Assembly: GCA_035260525.1 (NCBI GenBank)
Contig: DATFVB010000368.1
Coordinates: 1-32,285, forward strand
DNA from: Thermoanaerobaculia bacterium
Lineage (GTDB): Bacteria; Acidobacteriota; Thermoanaerobaculia; UBA5066; DATFVB01
DNA: 32,285 nt
Reading direction: 5' to 3'
The notes beneath the pieces are model-generated. The model was not told the DNA's origin, made no database searches, and saw nothing but the letters and a program-made list of their open reading frames with translations. Below, one piece after another: positions 1-7,649 of this stretch (within the stretch, counting starts at the first letter, position 1; the number at the start of each line of letters is the position of its first letter). The translations under genes and the position numbers were made by a program.

Positions 1-315
1 ATCGAGCGTGTCTTCCGGCGAAAACGAGATGTCGGCGATCGGCTTTCCGGCGGCGATCACCGCGCGAAGCATGTTGCGCCCGAGAAAGCCCGGCACGGCG
101 CCCACGACGACGTCGGCGTCGGCGACCGCGCGCGCGATCTCGTCGGCCGAGGAGAGATCGGCCGTCCGCGTTCCCACTTTCGCGGACGCCTTCACCCGCG
201 CGAGCACGTCCTCGGACCGGTCGTGAACGGTGACCGCCAATTCCGGATCGGCCGCGAGATCGCGCGCGATCACGGCGCCGACGAGCCCGCCGCCGAGAAC
301 GGCGACTTTTTTCAT
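1..315 (-). CDS. Saccharopine dehydrogenase-like NAD(P)-dependent oxidoreductase, N-terminal part
   Basis: The reading frame starts at ATG 315-313 and runs off the left edge, so only the first 105 residues are visible. It opens with a Rossmann nucleotide-binding fold (MKKVAVLGGGLVGAVIA, GxGxxG-like glycine turn), then an acidic residue pair near the end of the second strand, then a VVGAVPGFLG segment and an ISFSPED segment. These fit the N-terminal domain of the saccharopine dehydrogenase / lysine 6-dehydrogenase family, which oxidises amino-acid C-N bonds with NAD(P). Substrate cannot be read from this fragment. A TAGAAT hexamer lies nine bases before the ATG and there is no Shine-Dalgarno sequence, so the message may be leaderless. 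It is divergent from the VWFA-related gene to its right. Confidence 0.82.
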   Translation of the reverse strand, partial: MKKVAVLGGGLVGAVIARDLAADPELAVTVHDRSEDVLARVKASAKVGTRTADLSSADEIARAVADADVVVGAVPGFLGRNMLRAVIAAGKPIADISFSPEDTLD

Positions 316-324
316 GCGCTTGCG

Positions 325-330
325 ATTCTA
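325..330 (-). promoter_or_regulatory. -10-like TAGAAT element close to the start of the oxidoreductase gene
   Basis: TAGAAT on the minus strand, nine bases before ATG 315. The short distance and missing Shine-Dalgarno suggest leaderless transcription. No convincing -35 was seen. Confidence 0.4.
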
Positions 331-448
331 TGCCGAGGGCGAGAAATGATGAGAATTGATCTATCTATGCACGAGTCGGAATTTCAGGATCGTGTCGCGC
401 GACGGGCCAGTTTTTTTCGTTACAAGGCGACAAAGAGAGGTAAGCCCT

Positions 449-1813
449 GTGATTACGTTCGTGACGTTGTTCCTTGGATTGACGGCCGGAACACAGCGCA
501 TATCCCTGATAGCTGATCACGGAGTTAAAGCGGTTCAGATTACGATCGATGGGACGAGTCTGAGCACGCTGCCCGCACCTCCATGGCAAACGTCTTTCGA
601 TTTTGGGATGAGTTTGAGGCCTCACCGGATCCTGGTCAGGGCACTGGATCGTTCCGGGAACGAGATCGGACGGACGACGCAGCTCGTCAATGTCCCACGA
701 GCCGCGGCGGAGGGTGAAATCCTCCTGGAGCGAGGACTCGACGGTCAGCCGGTCGCCGCGCGCGTGACGTGGGAGAGCGTGACTCAGGCGAAACCCCGCC
801 GGTTCGACGTGACGTTCGACGGCCGTCGGTTGTCCGTCAAAGACCTATCGCGCTTCCCGCTCCCTCGCCACGACGGGAAGCGGGTCCACGTCCTGGTCGT
901 GGAGATGGAGTTCTCGTCTTTCGAAAGAGTCCGTCTGGAGCGCGCTTTCGGCGGCGGAATTGCCGAAAATGCCACGTCCGAGCTGACCGCGATACCGATT
1001 GCCGTCGGCAAAGGAGATCCCGATCGGAAGGCGCTTTCCGGGGCTTTCTCCGCCGACGGCGAGCCGGTCCCCGTCTCGGCCGTCGAAGCCGGGCCCGCAA
1101 AAGTCACCCTCGTGCGCTCGGCCAGAGCCGACGAATGGTTCGATCCCTCGAAGGCGAAGCCCGGATCCGATTCGGCGGGCCCAGGTTCGCTCAGCCCGTT
1201 GACTCCCACACTTTCGGCGGAAAGCCGATTCGTCGAGCGCGAGCCCGGAAGGTTCGACATGGCCCTCGGAGAAGAAGATCAGATCCGCTTTCTCTATCCG
1301 GTGCCGCTCGTCTCGGACGAATCGAGGCTTCCGACGAATCTCTTTCCCGCCTCGCCGTACTACTTCACGGCGGAGCATGGAGGGATTCCGTATCTCCTCC
1401 GGAGCTACACCATGTCCTTCGGCGAAAACGCCCCCGAGCGCATCGCCGATGCCGTCGCGGTCGCGGCTCTGCAGGTGGCCGGCGGAAACCAGCCGCGGGC
1501 CGTCGTTCTCATCTGTTCGAACGATCCTGCCGACGAGAGCCAGTTCTCGGCGACCGTCGTGCGGGACTATCTCAGGCGAATCGGTGTGCCGCTCTTCGTG
1601 TGGTGCGTCGGTGCCGGGAACTGCGCGGACGTTCGCGCACGCTGGGGGGATCTCGAGGAGATCGGCACGGACACCGATCTTCGCCGCGCGATTTCGAAGC
1701 TGAAGAAAGAATTGAAACACCAGCGCATCGTCTGGGTCGAAGGGAGCTGGCTCGCGCAGGATGTGGTTCTTCGTCACCCGATCGAAGGGGTGAGGCTTCT
1801 GGCCGGAAGGTGA
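449..1813 (+). CDS. Exported VWFA-related (acidobacterial-type) protein
   Basis: A 454-residue protein if started at GTG 449, which has an AGAGAGG Shine-Dalgarno about nine bases upstream; the frame is open further upstream but without signal. The N-terminus (ITFVTLFLGLTAG) is a short hydrophobic signal-like segment. Residues about 45-75 resemble the DFGMSLRPHRILVRALDRSG block seen in long members of the acidobacterial VWFA-related family, followed by a VNVPR segment and a beta-rich middle. The C-terminal third (VVLICSNDPADES, then IGVPLFVWCVGAG) looks like the last strands of a von Willebrand A fold. The canonical DxSxS metal site is not visible, so metal binding is doubtful. It is probably periplasmic or surface-bound. 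The true role is unknown. Low-complexity Pro/Ser linker near residues 240-265. Confidence 0.75.
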   Translation: MITFVTLFLGLTAGTQRISLIADHGVKAVQITIDGTSLSTLPAPPWQTSFDFGMSLRPHRILVRALDRSGNEIGRTTQLVNVPRAAAEGEILLERGLDGQPVAARVTWESVTQAKPRRFDVTFDGRRLSVKDLSRFPLPRHDGKRVHVLVVEMEFSSFERVRLERAFGGGIAENATSELTAIPIAVGKGDPDRKALSGAFSADGEPVPVSAVEAGPAKVTLVRSARADEWFDPSKAKPGSDSAGPGSLSPLTPTLSAESRFVEREPGRFDMALGEEDQIRFLYPVPLVSDESRLPTNLFPASPYYFTAEHGGIPYLLRSYTMSFGENAPERIADAVAVAALQVAGGNQPRAVVLICSNDPADESQFSATVVRDYLRRIGVPLFVWCVGAGNCADVRARWGDLEEIGTDTDLRRAISKLKKELKHQRIVWVEGSWLAQDVVLRHPIEGVRLLAGR

Positions 1814-2144
1814 CCGTTCGGCGGTGACCCGGCGGGATCGGCCGCTCTCGACGGCCTTCGCGATCCGAGCCTGAAGCGAGGTCGCGAATCGGGCCAGGCT
1901 CCTTCCGGATGGGGCGCCGGGCGGTCGAGGGCGTGAGCCCGATTCGCGAAAGGCCGTCGCGCGGAAAGTCTCCCGAGGATATCCAGCGCTCTGACGGCAC
2001 TCAGAGCCGCGAAGCGGCCGGCGCGATAGCGCCGAGTGCGCCGATCGCCGAGCACGCTCCGTGCGACGGCCACCGCAGGGAGGAGGTCCGCGCGGCGGGA
2101 GGATTCGCGATCCGAGCTCCGAGAGCGTCGCGAATCCGACGGTC
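1814..2144. repeat. Convergent intergenic region with related inverted repeats
   Basis: No gene is supported in these 331 bases between two convergent genes. A 13-base perfect inverted repeat (TCGCGAATCGGGC at 1882-1894 and its complement at 1937-1949) and a second hairpin with 10-base arms (GGATTCGCGA at 2101-2110, complement at 2128-2137) share the TTCGCGA/TCGCGAA core. The string TTCGCGATCCGAGC occurs at about 1857-1870 and again at 2103-2116. The 2101-2137 hairpin lies eight bases beyond the stop of the barrel gene and could end its transcript, though no U tract follows. Confidence 0.6.
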
Positions 2145-4913
2145 TCAGAACAGTTTCAGGATGAGCGCCGAGGCCGAGACCCCGTGGATGCCGTGGGAAA
2201 CGACGGGGATGCCGACGTCGAACCGGATCAGCGAATTGTTCCACGGGCCGTTCAACTGGCCCGAGATGCCCGCTCCCGAGTAGTAGGCGTGACGGAATCC
2301 GGAGTAGGCGTCGTTCAAGATCGCCTGGTCGTACATCGCCTCGAGCCGGATGATGTTCTCGATGTTCAACCCGTACGAGAGGTTCAGGATCCACGCCTGC
2401 CGGGTGCGCAGGGCGCCGCTCTGATAGCCGCGGAGGGGGTTGCCGGAGAAGGCGCCGAACTCGTATCGGGAGAACCGGTCGAGGTCGGAGCCGGACAGCC
2501 ACGTCACGGCGCCGTGGATCTTCCGGAAGCCGGTGAAGTAGTAATCCTTCGAGATCGAGGCCGAGTACTTTTCGTAATCGCGCTGCCCGGGGCGGAACTC
2601 GGACGTCCCCGGGATCCCCCAGAAGCCCCACGCGTCGCGGTGGAACCGCGAATAGTCGAGGACGCCGTTGAAACCCTCGGCGTTGGCCGTCAGCTTGACC
2701 TCGTATCCGAACGTGAACGTGTCGTTCGGCGTGACGAATTCGTGCGCCGTGTCGGGATCGCGCTGATAGTCGTCCCATTTCGCGAAGAGACCGAGCGATG
2801 CCTTGAGATAGGGCCCGAGCGGATGGCCGAGGTTGACCTGGAAGAGCGCCGGCACGTGCTTCAGGCGCTCGTCCTTGACCTCCTTCCCGCTGCGGTACGA
2901 CGCGTCGCCGAACGGGATCGCGAACCCGACGACATCGGCGCCGAGATCGAACCGGGAGCCGAGGAACGCCGGGTCGGTATAGTTCGTCGTGAGGACCGCG
3001 CCGGCGAAGAAGGTCGAGATCTGCTTCCCCCTGTGGAAGAGGTCGAAGTCGAAGTATTGGACGCCGAGGAGCGGGATCGGATAGCCGAGCGACCCGTCGT
3101 AGAAGAATCCCGCGACGCCGAAGAGGCTCTTCTTCGAGACCTGCTCCTCGACGACGCGTCCGCCGGGAGCCGCGGCGTCCGGGACGAGGTACTTCAGGCC
3201 GTGGTCGGTGTCGCGGACCATCTGCCGGGGCGACGCGTAGACGGCCGTGCGGCGCTCGACGAAATCGGCGGCATTGATCCGGACGTTGCCGAGGACGACG
3301 GAGCGCTCGACCGCCGTCGTCCGTCCCGCCGTCGAGAAGACTTCTTCCCCCTTGATCTCGAGGGGGAGGACGGCTGAGGTCCCGGGAACGGGCCGGTAGT
3401 ACTCCGTCTCGACGTTCGAGAGGGTCTCCCCCGTGAGGTTCATCTGCACGGATCGGCGCCGCAGCAGCGCGAACGTCTTCGTGTCGATCCAAGCGCGGCC
3501 CCGGTACATCGGCTTCTTTCCCGCGGCGGATTTCGGCGTGAAGTCGATCTCCCACGCCGGATGCCCCTCGACGACCGTCTTGCCCGCGAGCGCGTACGCG
3601 TACTCTTCGCCGAGCTCGATCTCGAGGGGAAGTGTGGTCACCTTCTCCGGCTGGAGGATCGGGATCTTCGGGAGGGTCTTCCCCTTCCACTTGATTCCGT
3701 TGACGTAGAACGTGTCCCAGGCCCAGTCGAAGTCCTTCCCGCGCTCCTTGAAGAGCGGCCCTTCGATCGTCAAGTCGAACGTCTCGTTGACCTCGGCGAC
3801 GCGGAACCGGAGCGAGGTCGTCAGGTCGGCGGTGTAGGAGCGGACGAGATCGTCCTGCGCCGCCTTCCAGGCGCGCTCGCGGGCGACGATCTCCTCGGCG
3901 GTGAGGCCGCGCGCGCCGCCGACGGAGACCTGCGCCTGCACTTCGCCCGGCTTGCGCTCGGGGACGAGCCTCACGGCGGCCGGACCGGCGGGGAGGTCGA
4001 GGTCGAGCGTCTTCGCGCCCGCGCCGAGCGCGAAAGTGCGGCGGGCGCCCGAGGCGAGGTTCTCGACCTGGGCTTGGCGGAACGGTCCTCCGGCCGAGAC
4101 GTCGATGCGCGACGGTCCGCCCCCGTCGGCGAACACGATCGGCGTGAGGAGCTTCGCGTCGAAGAAGCGGGCCTCGCTCCCCGTCCCGGTCGCCGGCTGC
4201 GGCGAAACATCCCCCGTGAAATACGCCTGGGCCCGGACGAGCTCCGCCGCAAAGGACGGCCCGTCCGCCGCGGCGAAGAAGACGCGCTCCGCGCGCCGGC
4301 GCGCGAGCCGCGCGAGACCCGCGACGAGGGACACGGCCGGCTCCGCCGGAAGGTCGAGCCAGACGGGAGGGGAGCCGGGGAGCGGCGCGGTCTCGAGGGC
4401 CGTCGCGGAATCGTCGGAAACCAGCACGGCGTCGATCCCGGCGGCGAGCGTCGGATCTTCGAACAGCCGGCGCAGATCCGCGAGACCTTCCGGGCCCGCG
4501 CCCGCGGCGAGAGCGACTTTGACGTCCGGTCGAAGACCGGCAACGGTGGCCGAGAGCCGCTTGACGTCGAAGCGCCGCCGGTCGATTCCCGCTTCTCGTT
4601 CCGGAGCTCCGCCGCCGGCGAGGATCACGGACTCGATGTTCGCGTGCGCCTTGAGCTGCGCGGCGAGCGCGTCCGGGTCCGTCGAGAGGCCGCTCTCGAG
4701 CGCGACCGGAACCGCCGCGAGGCCGTCCAGGAGCGAGGCGTCGGAGATCCGGCGCAGCGGCGACCGGTCGGCGGGGGCTGGAGGTGCCGCGGCCGGGCCC
4801 AGGACGGCGGCATCGGCGCCGAGACGGATCTGTTCGCCGCGGGCTCCGGCGGCGAAGAGGATGAGGCCGACCGCGGCCGCGAAGGTCCGTATCGGACGCG
4901 GCGAGGCCTTCAA
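2145..4913 (-). CDS. Large outer-membrane beta-barrel protein with Omp85-like C-terminus
   Basis: About 922 residues from TTG 4913, chosen because it gives a clean signal peptide (KASPRPIRTFAAAVGLILF, then AAGARG). The frame stays open to TTG 5015, with GTG 4955 as another choice. After the signal come about 300 residues of alternating alpha/beta sequence without recognised motifs. A middle domain (about residues 340-560) has YRGRAWIDTKTFALLRR, like the lipoprotein-sorting (LolA-like) fold found in outer-membrane proteins. The last 350 residues are rich in aromatic, alternating beta strands. They contain NPLRGYQSG, which matches the (V/I)RG(F/Y)-type loop-6 signature of Omp85 barrels, and end in a terminal Phe, the usual BAM recognition signal. 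No POTRA repeats are evident. It stands alone behind recA and its substrate is unknown. Confidence 0.7.
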   Translation of the reverse strand: MKASPRPIRTFAAAVGLILFAAGARGEQIRLGADAAVLGPAAAPPAPADRSPLRRISDASLLDGLAAVPVALESGLSTDPDALAAQLKAHANIESVILAGGGAPEREAGIDRRRFDVKRLSATVAGLRPDVKVALAAGAGPEGLADLRRLFEDPTLAAGIDAVLVSDDSATALETAPLPGSPPVWLDLPAEPAVSLVAGLARLARRRAERVFFAAADGPSFAAELVRAQAYFTGDVSPQPATGTGSEARFFDAKLLTPIVFADGGGPSRIDVSAGGPFRQAQVENLASGARRTFALGAGAKTLDLDLPAGPAAVRLVPERKPGEVQAQVSVGGARGLTAEEIVARERAWKAAQDDLVRSYTADLTTSLRFRVAEVNETFDLTIEGPLFKERGKDFDWAWDTFYVNGIKWKGKTLPKIPILQPEKVTTLPLEIELGEEYAYALAGKTVVEGHPAWEIDFTPKSAAGKKPMYRGRAWIDTKTFALLRRRSVQMNLTGETLSNVETEYYRPVPGTSAVLPLEIKGEEVFSTAGRTTAVERSVVLGNVRINAADFVERRTAVYASPRQMVRDTDHGLKYLVPDAAAPGGRVVEEQVSKKSLFGVAGFFYDGSLGYPIPLLGVQYFDFDLFHRGKQISTFFAGAVLTTNYTDPAFLGSRFDLGADVVGFAIPFGDASYRSGKEVKDERLKHVPALFQVNLGHPLGPYLKASLGLFAKWDDYQRDPDTAHEFVTPNDTFTFGYEVKLTANAEGFNGVLDYSRFHRDAWGFWGIPGTSEFRPGQRDYEKYSASISKDYYFTGFRKIHGAVTWLSGSDLDRFSRYEFGAFSGNPLRGYQSGALRTRQAWILNLSYGLNIENIIRLEAMYDQAILNDAYSGFRHAYYSGAGISGQLNGPWNNSLIRFDVGIPVVSHGIHGVSASALILKLF

Positions 4914-5038
4914 CGGGGGAAAACCCGCCGCCGACCCTCCGGGGATGAAAAACACCGTATTTGCTTCATTCCGGGTCTCCGGAAAATTCTCCGCGGCCCG
5001 CCTCGGGACCCGCAAGGTCCCGGCCTCTCCACCGTGTC

Positions 5039-5079
5039 CGCGGGCAAAGAAAATGCCCGCGACCCTGCGGCCGCGGGCA
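5039..5079 (-). terminator. Three-arm hairpin region downstream of recA
   Basis: The 8-mer CGCGGGCA occurs at 5039-5046 and 5072-5079 with its complement TGCCCGCG at 5054-5061. The middle arm can pair with either neighbour, giving two mutually exclusive stems. It lies about 55 bases past the recA stop on the same transcript. There is no U tract after either stem, so simple intrinsic termination is uncertain. Confidence 0.35.
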
Positions 5080-5132
5080 CCAAAGAGGAGGATCTCGTCG
5101 GGTTCTACGGAGGACCGGCCCCCCGCGTTGGG

Positions 5133-6224
5133 TCAAGCCTTCTTCTTGGCCGGCTCCCGCTCGAGGGGAGGCTCCGGCGCCGGCGCGAGCGCCGGCGCGA
5201 GCCCGAGGTGCTCGCGGATCTTGCGCTCCAGCTCGTTGGCGAGGTCGGGGTTCTCCTTGAGGAACTGCTTGGCGTTCTCGCGCCCCTGGCCGATCCGCAT
5301 GTCGCCGTAGGAGAGCCAGGAGCCGGACTTCTCGATCAACTTGGCCTCCGTGCCGAGATCGAGCAACTCGCCGCCGCGCGAGATCCCCTCGCCGTAATTG
5401 ATGTCGAACTCCGCCTGCCGGAAGGGGGACGCCACCTTGTTCTTCACGATCTTGACCTTCGTGCGCGAGCCGACGACGGTTTCGCCGTCCTTGATCGAGG
5501 CGATCCGGCGGATGTCGATGCGCACCGAGGAGTAGAACTTCAGCGCCCGGCCGCCCGTCGTCGTCTCGGGGTTGCCGAACATCACGCCGATCTTCTCCCG
5601 GATCTGGTTGATGAAGATCAGGCAGGTGTTCGACTTCGAGACGATCGCCGTCAGCTTCCGGAGGGCCTGCGACATCAGGCGAGCCTGCAGGCCCATCTGC
5701 GCCTCGCCCATCTCCCCCTCGAGCTCGGCCTTCGGGACGAGGGCCGCGACCGAGTCGATGACGACGACGTCGATCGCACCGGAGCGGATCAGCATCTCGG
5801 CGATCTCGAGCGCCTGCTCTCCCGAGTCCGGCTGCGAGACGAGCAGGTTGTCGGTGTCGACGCCGAGCTTCTTGGCGTACTCGGCGTCCATCGCGTGCTC
5901 GGCGTCGATGAAGGCGGCGATCCCGCCCTTCTTCTGGGCCTGCGCGATGATCTGGAGCGAAAGGGTGGTCTTGCCCGACGACTCGGGGCCGAAGATCTCG
6001 ATGACGCGCCCGCGGGGCACGCCTCCGACGCCGAGGGCGGCGTCCACGGCGATCGACCCGGTCGGGATCGCGGAGATCAGGACCGGCGGGTGGTCGCCGA
6101 GACGCATGATCGCGCCCTTTCCGTACTGGCGGTCGATCTGGGTGAGCGCGGTCTCGATGGCGCGCATCTTCTCGGTGAGGACGGGACTCGGGGATGTGCC
6201 GGGGACGGGTTTGATCTGAGGCAT
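5133..6224 (-). CDS. recA: Recombinase RecA
   Basis: 363 residues, a normal RecA length. It forms the ATP-dependent filament on single-stranded DNA for homologous recombination and triggers LexA self-cleavage in the SOS response. Walker A is GPESSGKTT, Walker B is [10 protein letters not shown], and the L2 loop region with [21 protein letters not shown] is intact. The C-terminus is a Pro/Ala/Glu-rich tail ending KKKA. ATG 6224 is chosen over the upstream in-frame GTG 6242 because a GGAG lies nine bases ahead of it. The promoter at 6255-6283 gives a leader of roughly 25-30 bases. It is a single-gene unit, divergent from pgpA. Confidence 0.98.
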   Translation of the reverse strand: MPQIKPVPGTSPSPVLTEKMRAIETALTQIDRQYGKGAIMRLGDHPPVLISAIPTGSIAVDAALGVGGVPRGRVIEIFGPESSGKTTLSLQIIAQAQKKGGIAAFIDAEHAMDAEYAKKLGVDTDNLLVSQPDSGEQALEIAEMLIRSGAIDVVVIDSVAALVPKAELEGEMGEAQMGLQARLMSQALRKLTAIVSKSNTCLIFINQIREKIGVMFGNPETTTGGRALKFYSSVRIDIRRIASIKDGETVVGSRTKVKIVKNKVASPFRQAEFDINYGEGISRGGELLDLGTEAKLIEKSGSWLSYGDMRIGQGRENAKQFLKENPDLANELERKIREHLGLAPALAPAPEPPLEREPAKKKA

Positions 6225-6246
6225 GCTCTCGTTCTCCTTCACGTGT

Positions 6247-6283
6247 TCGCCGGCATTATAAACCGGCGAGCGGGGATTGTCCG
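6247..6283 (-). promoter_or_regulatory. recA promoter with a palindrome over the -10 element
   Basis: On the minus strand a perfect TATAAT (6260-6255) is preceded at 17 bases by CGGACA (6283-6278, sharing GACA with TTGACA). Seven-base arms TCGCCGG (6247-6253) and CCGGCGA (6263-6269) flank the -10, placing a palindrome where a repressor would block RNA polymerase. LexA is the natural candidate for recA, but the sequence does not match the well-known LexA boxes, so the regulator is a guess. Confidence 0.7.
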
Positions 6284-6332
6284 GCGCCCGCGCGGAGCGC
6301 GCTTCGCGGCTCGGCGGGCGCGTGCGACGACT

Positions 6333-6384
6333 TATGATGAGGAGAGATGAGGACGCTCTTTTCTACGCCCCGTCTTCGCTGATG
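6333..6384 (+). promoter_or_regulatory. TATGAT element and 11-codon leader ORF ahead of pgpA
   Basis: TATGAT at 6333-6338 is followed eight bases later by ATG 6347. This opens an 11-codon frame ([11 protein letters not shown]) whose TGA at 6380-6382 overlaps the pgpA ATG at 6382 as TGATG. The layout would allow a near-leaderless message and coupled translation of pgpA. Translation of the peptide is inferred only. Confidence 0.35.
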
Positions 6385-6930
6385 TCAAGACCGAGCCTGC
6401 GGCGCGCATGGAAGGAGAGGCCGATCTCCACGGCGATCGCGACCGGCGCGGGAATCGGGATGATCCCGCTCGCGCCCGGGACGTGGGGAAGTGCCGAGGG
6501 GCTCGCCCTCGCCGCGTTCCTCGCGCGCGTGCCTCGCCCGGCGCTCCTCGACACGCCCACCGCCGCGCCGATCGCGTCCGCCGGGGAGCTCGCCGGTCTC
6601 CTGATCCTCGCCGCCGCTCTCGCGATCCTCGCCGTCGGGATCGTCGCGAGCGGGCGCGTCGAGGCGCTCTCGGAGTCGCGCGACCCGGGAGCGATCGTCG
6701 TGGACGAGATCGCCGGGCAGATGATCGCTTCCGCGCCCTGCGCGCTTCTCGGCGCGGGGGGCAGTCTCTGGGGCCTTTCGTTCCTCCTCTTCCGTCTCTT
6801 CGACGTCTGGAAGCCCGGGCCCATCCGCAAGCTCCAGGAGTTTCCGGGAGGCTGGGGGATCGTGGCCGACGACGCCGCGGCGGGCGTCCTCGCCGGCGCG
6901 ATCACGTACGCGATCGGGAGGATTTTCTGA
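6382..6930 (+). CDS. pgpA: Phosphatidylglycerophosphatase A
   Basis: 182 residues, close to the usual PgpA size. It removes phosphate from phosphatidylglycerol phosphate to give phosphatidylglycerol at the inner membrane. Family motifs are present in order: PLAPGTWGSAEG near the N-terminus, DPGAIVVDEIAGQ in the middle (the acidic catalytic/metal site), FRLFDVWKPGPI, and GGWGIVADDAAAG near the end. There are about four hydrophobic membrane segments. ATG 6382 is preferred because the start overlaps the stop of a short leader frame. ATG 6334 is in frame but has no Shine-Dalgarno and lies in the -10-like sequence. Confidence 0.9.
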   Translation: MSRPSLRRAWKERPISTAIATGAGIGMIPLAPGTWGSAEGLALAAFLARVPRPALLDTPTAAPIASAGELAGLLILAAALAILAVGIVASGRVEALSESRDPGAIVVDEIAGQMIASAPCALLGAGGSLWGLSFLLFRLFDVWKPGPIRKLQEFPGGWGIVADDAAAGVLAGAITYAIGRIF

Positions 6931-7008
6931 CCGGCTGACCTTCCGAACGCCGCTGTCCGTGAGAAATCGAGCCGCGGGCAGGCGCGCCGATCCGGCGCCG
7001 CGTGGATC

Positions 7009-7030
7009 TATAATGGATCTGTTTTGGAGG
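7009..7030 (+). promoter_or_regulatory. vapBC -10 element and ribosome binding site
   Basis: Perfect TATAAT at 7009-7014, then GGAGG at 7026-7030 seven bases before the vapB ATG. No good -35 is seen 16-18 bases upstream. This is probably the promoter of the toxin-antitoxin pair and possibly of the genes behind it. Confidence 0.55.
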
Positions 7031-7037
7031 TGGCCGG

Positions 7038-7274
7038 ATGCCCGTGAACATCTCGATCAAGAACGTCCCCGACGAGATCGCGGAGAGCCTGAGGCGGCGG
7101 GCCGCCCGGGCGCGGCGCTCGCTCCAGGGGGAGCTCCTCGTCGTCCTCGAGCAGGCGGCGGCGAGCGAACCGAAGCTCTCTCCGAAACAAGCGCTCGAGC
7201 GCGCGCGGCAGATGGGCCTGAAGACGCCTCGCGAGGCGGTCGCGATCCTGCGGCGGGATCGCCGTGCCCATTAA
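7038..7274 (+). CDS. vapB: Ribbon-helix-helix antitoxin (FitA/VapB type)
   Basis: 78 residues. The N-terminal NISIKNVPDEIAESLRRRA has the strand-helix pattern of Arc/MetJ ribbon-helix-helix DNA-binding proteins, specifically the FitA-like group (xIxNVPDEI). The charged C-terminal tail (LKTPREAVAILRRDR) would be the toxin-wrapping segment. By family knowledge it neutralises the PIN toxin encoded next and represses its own promoter as a complex. It has a strong GGAGG ribosome site, and its last 11 bases overlap the toxin start. Confidence 0.9.
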   Translation: MPVNISIKNVPDEIAESLRRRAARARRSLQGELLVVLEQAAASEPKLSPKQALERARQMGLKTPREAVAILRRDRRAH

Positions 7275-7644
7275 GGTCGTCGATGCATCCGCTGTCGCCG
7301 CGGTGCTTTTCGTCGAACCGGGAGCCGACACCGTCGCCGGACGGATCGAGGGTTTCGAACTGGCTTGCCCGACGCTGCTGCCGTACGAGGTGGCGAGTGT
7401 GTGCGGGAAGAAGATTCGGAGACAACCGAATCTGCGCCGCGAGCTGCTGAGATCGCTCCTGAATCTCGCCCGGATGGGGATCACCGAGCACGCGGTGCCG
7501 CCGACGGATGCCGTGGATCTCGCGCAACGCCTGGAGCTCACGCCCCACGACGCCGCGTACGTGTGGGTCGCGCGCTTCCTCGACGCCGAGCTCGTGACCC
7601 TCGACCGGAAGCTCGATCGGGCCTGTCGGTCGGCGGGTCGCTGA
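7264..7644 (+). CDS. vapC: PIN-domain ribonuclease toxin
   Basis: 126 residues from GTG 7264, overlapping the antitoxin gene by 11 bases. The PIN metal-binding acids are visible: D7 in VVDASA, E42 in LLPYEVAS, D96 in LTPHDAAYVW and D114 in LVTLDRKL. All four are intact, so it should be an active Mg-dependent endoribonuclease; VapC toxins usually cut tRNA or rRNA. The gene is only five bases from murB, so read-through from the toxin-antitoxin promoter into cell-wall synthesis is likely. Confidence 0.92.
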   Translation: MPIKVVDASAVAAVLFVEPGADTVAGRIEGFELACPTLLPYEVASVCGKKIRRQPNLRRELLRSLLNLARMGITEHAVPPTDAVDLAQRLELTPHDAAYVWVARFLDAELVTLDRKLDRACRSAGR

Positions 7645-7649
7645 TCCCG

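Noticed and set aside
3561-6350. 929-codon open frame on the plus strand
   Set aside because: It lies antisense to recA and the barrel gene. It is a shadow of GC-rich codon use, with highly Arg/Glu-rich nonsense composition.
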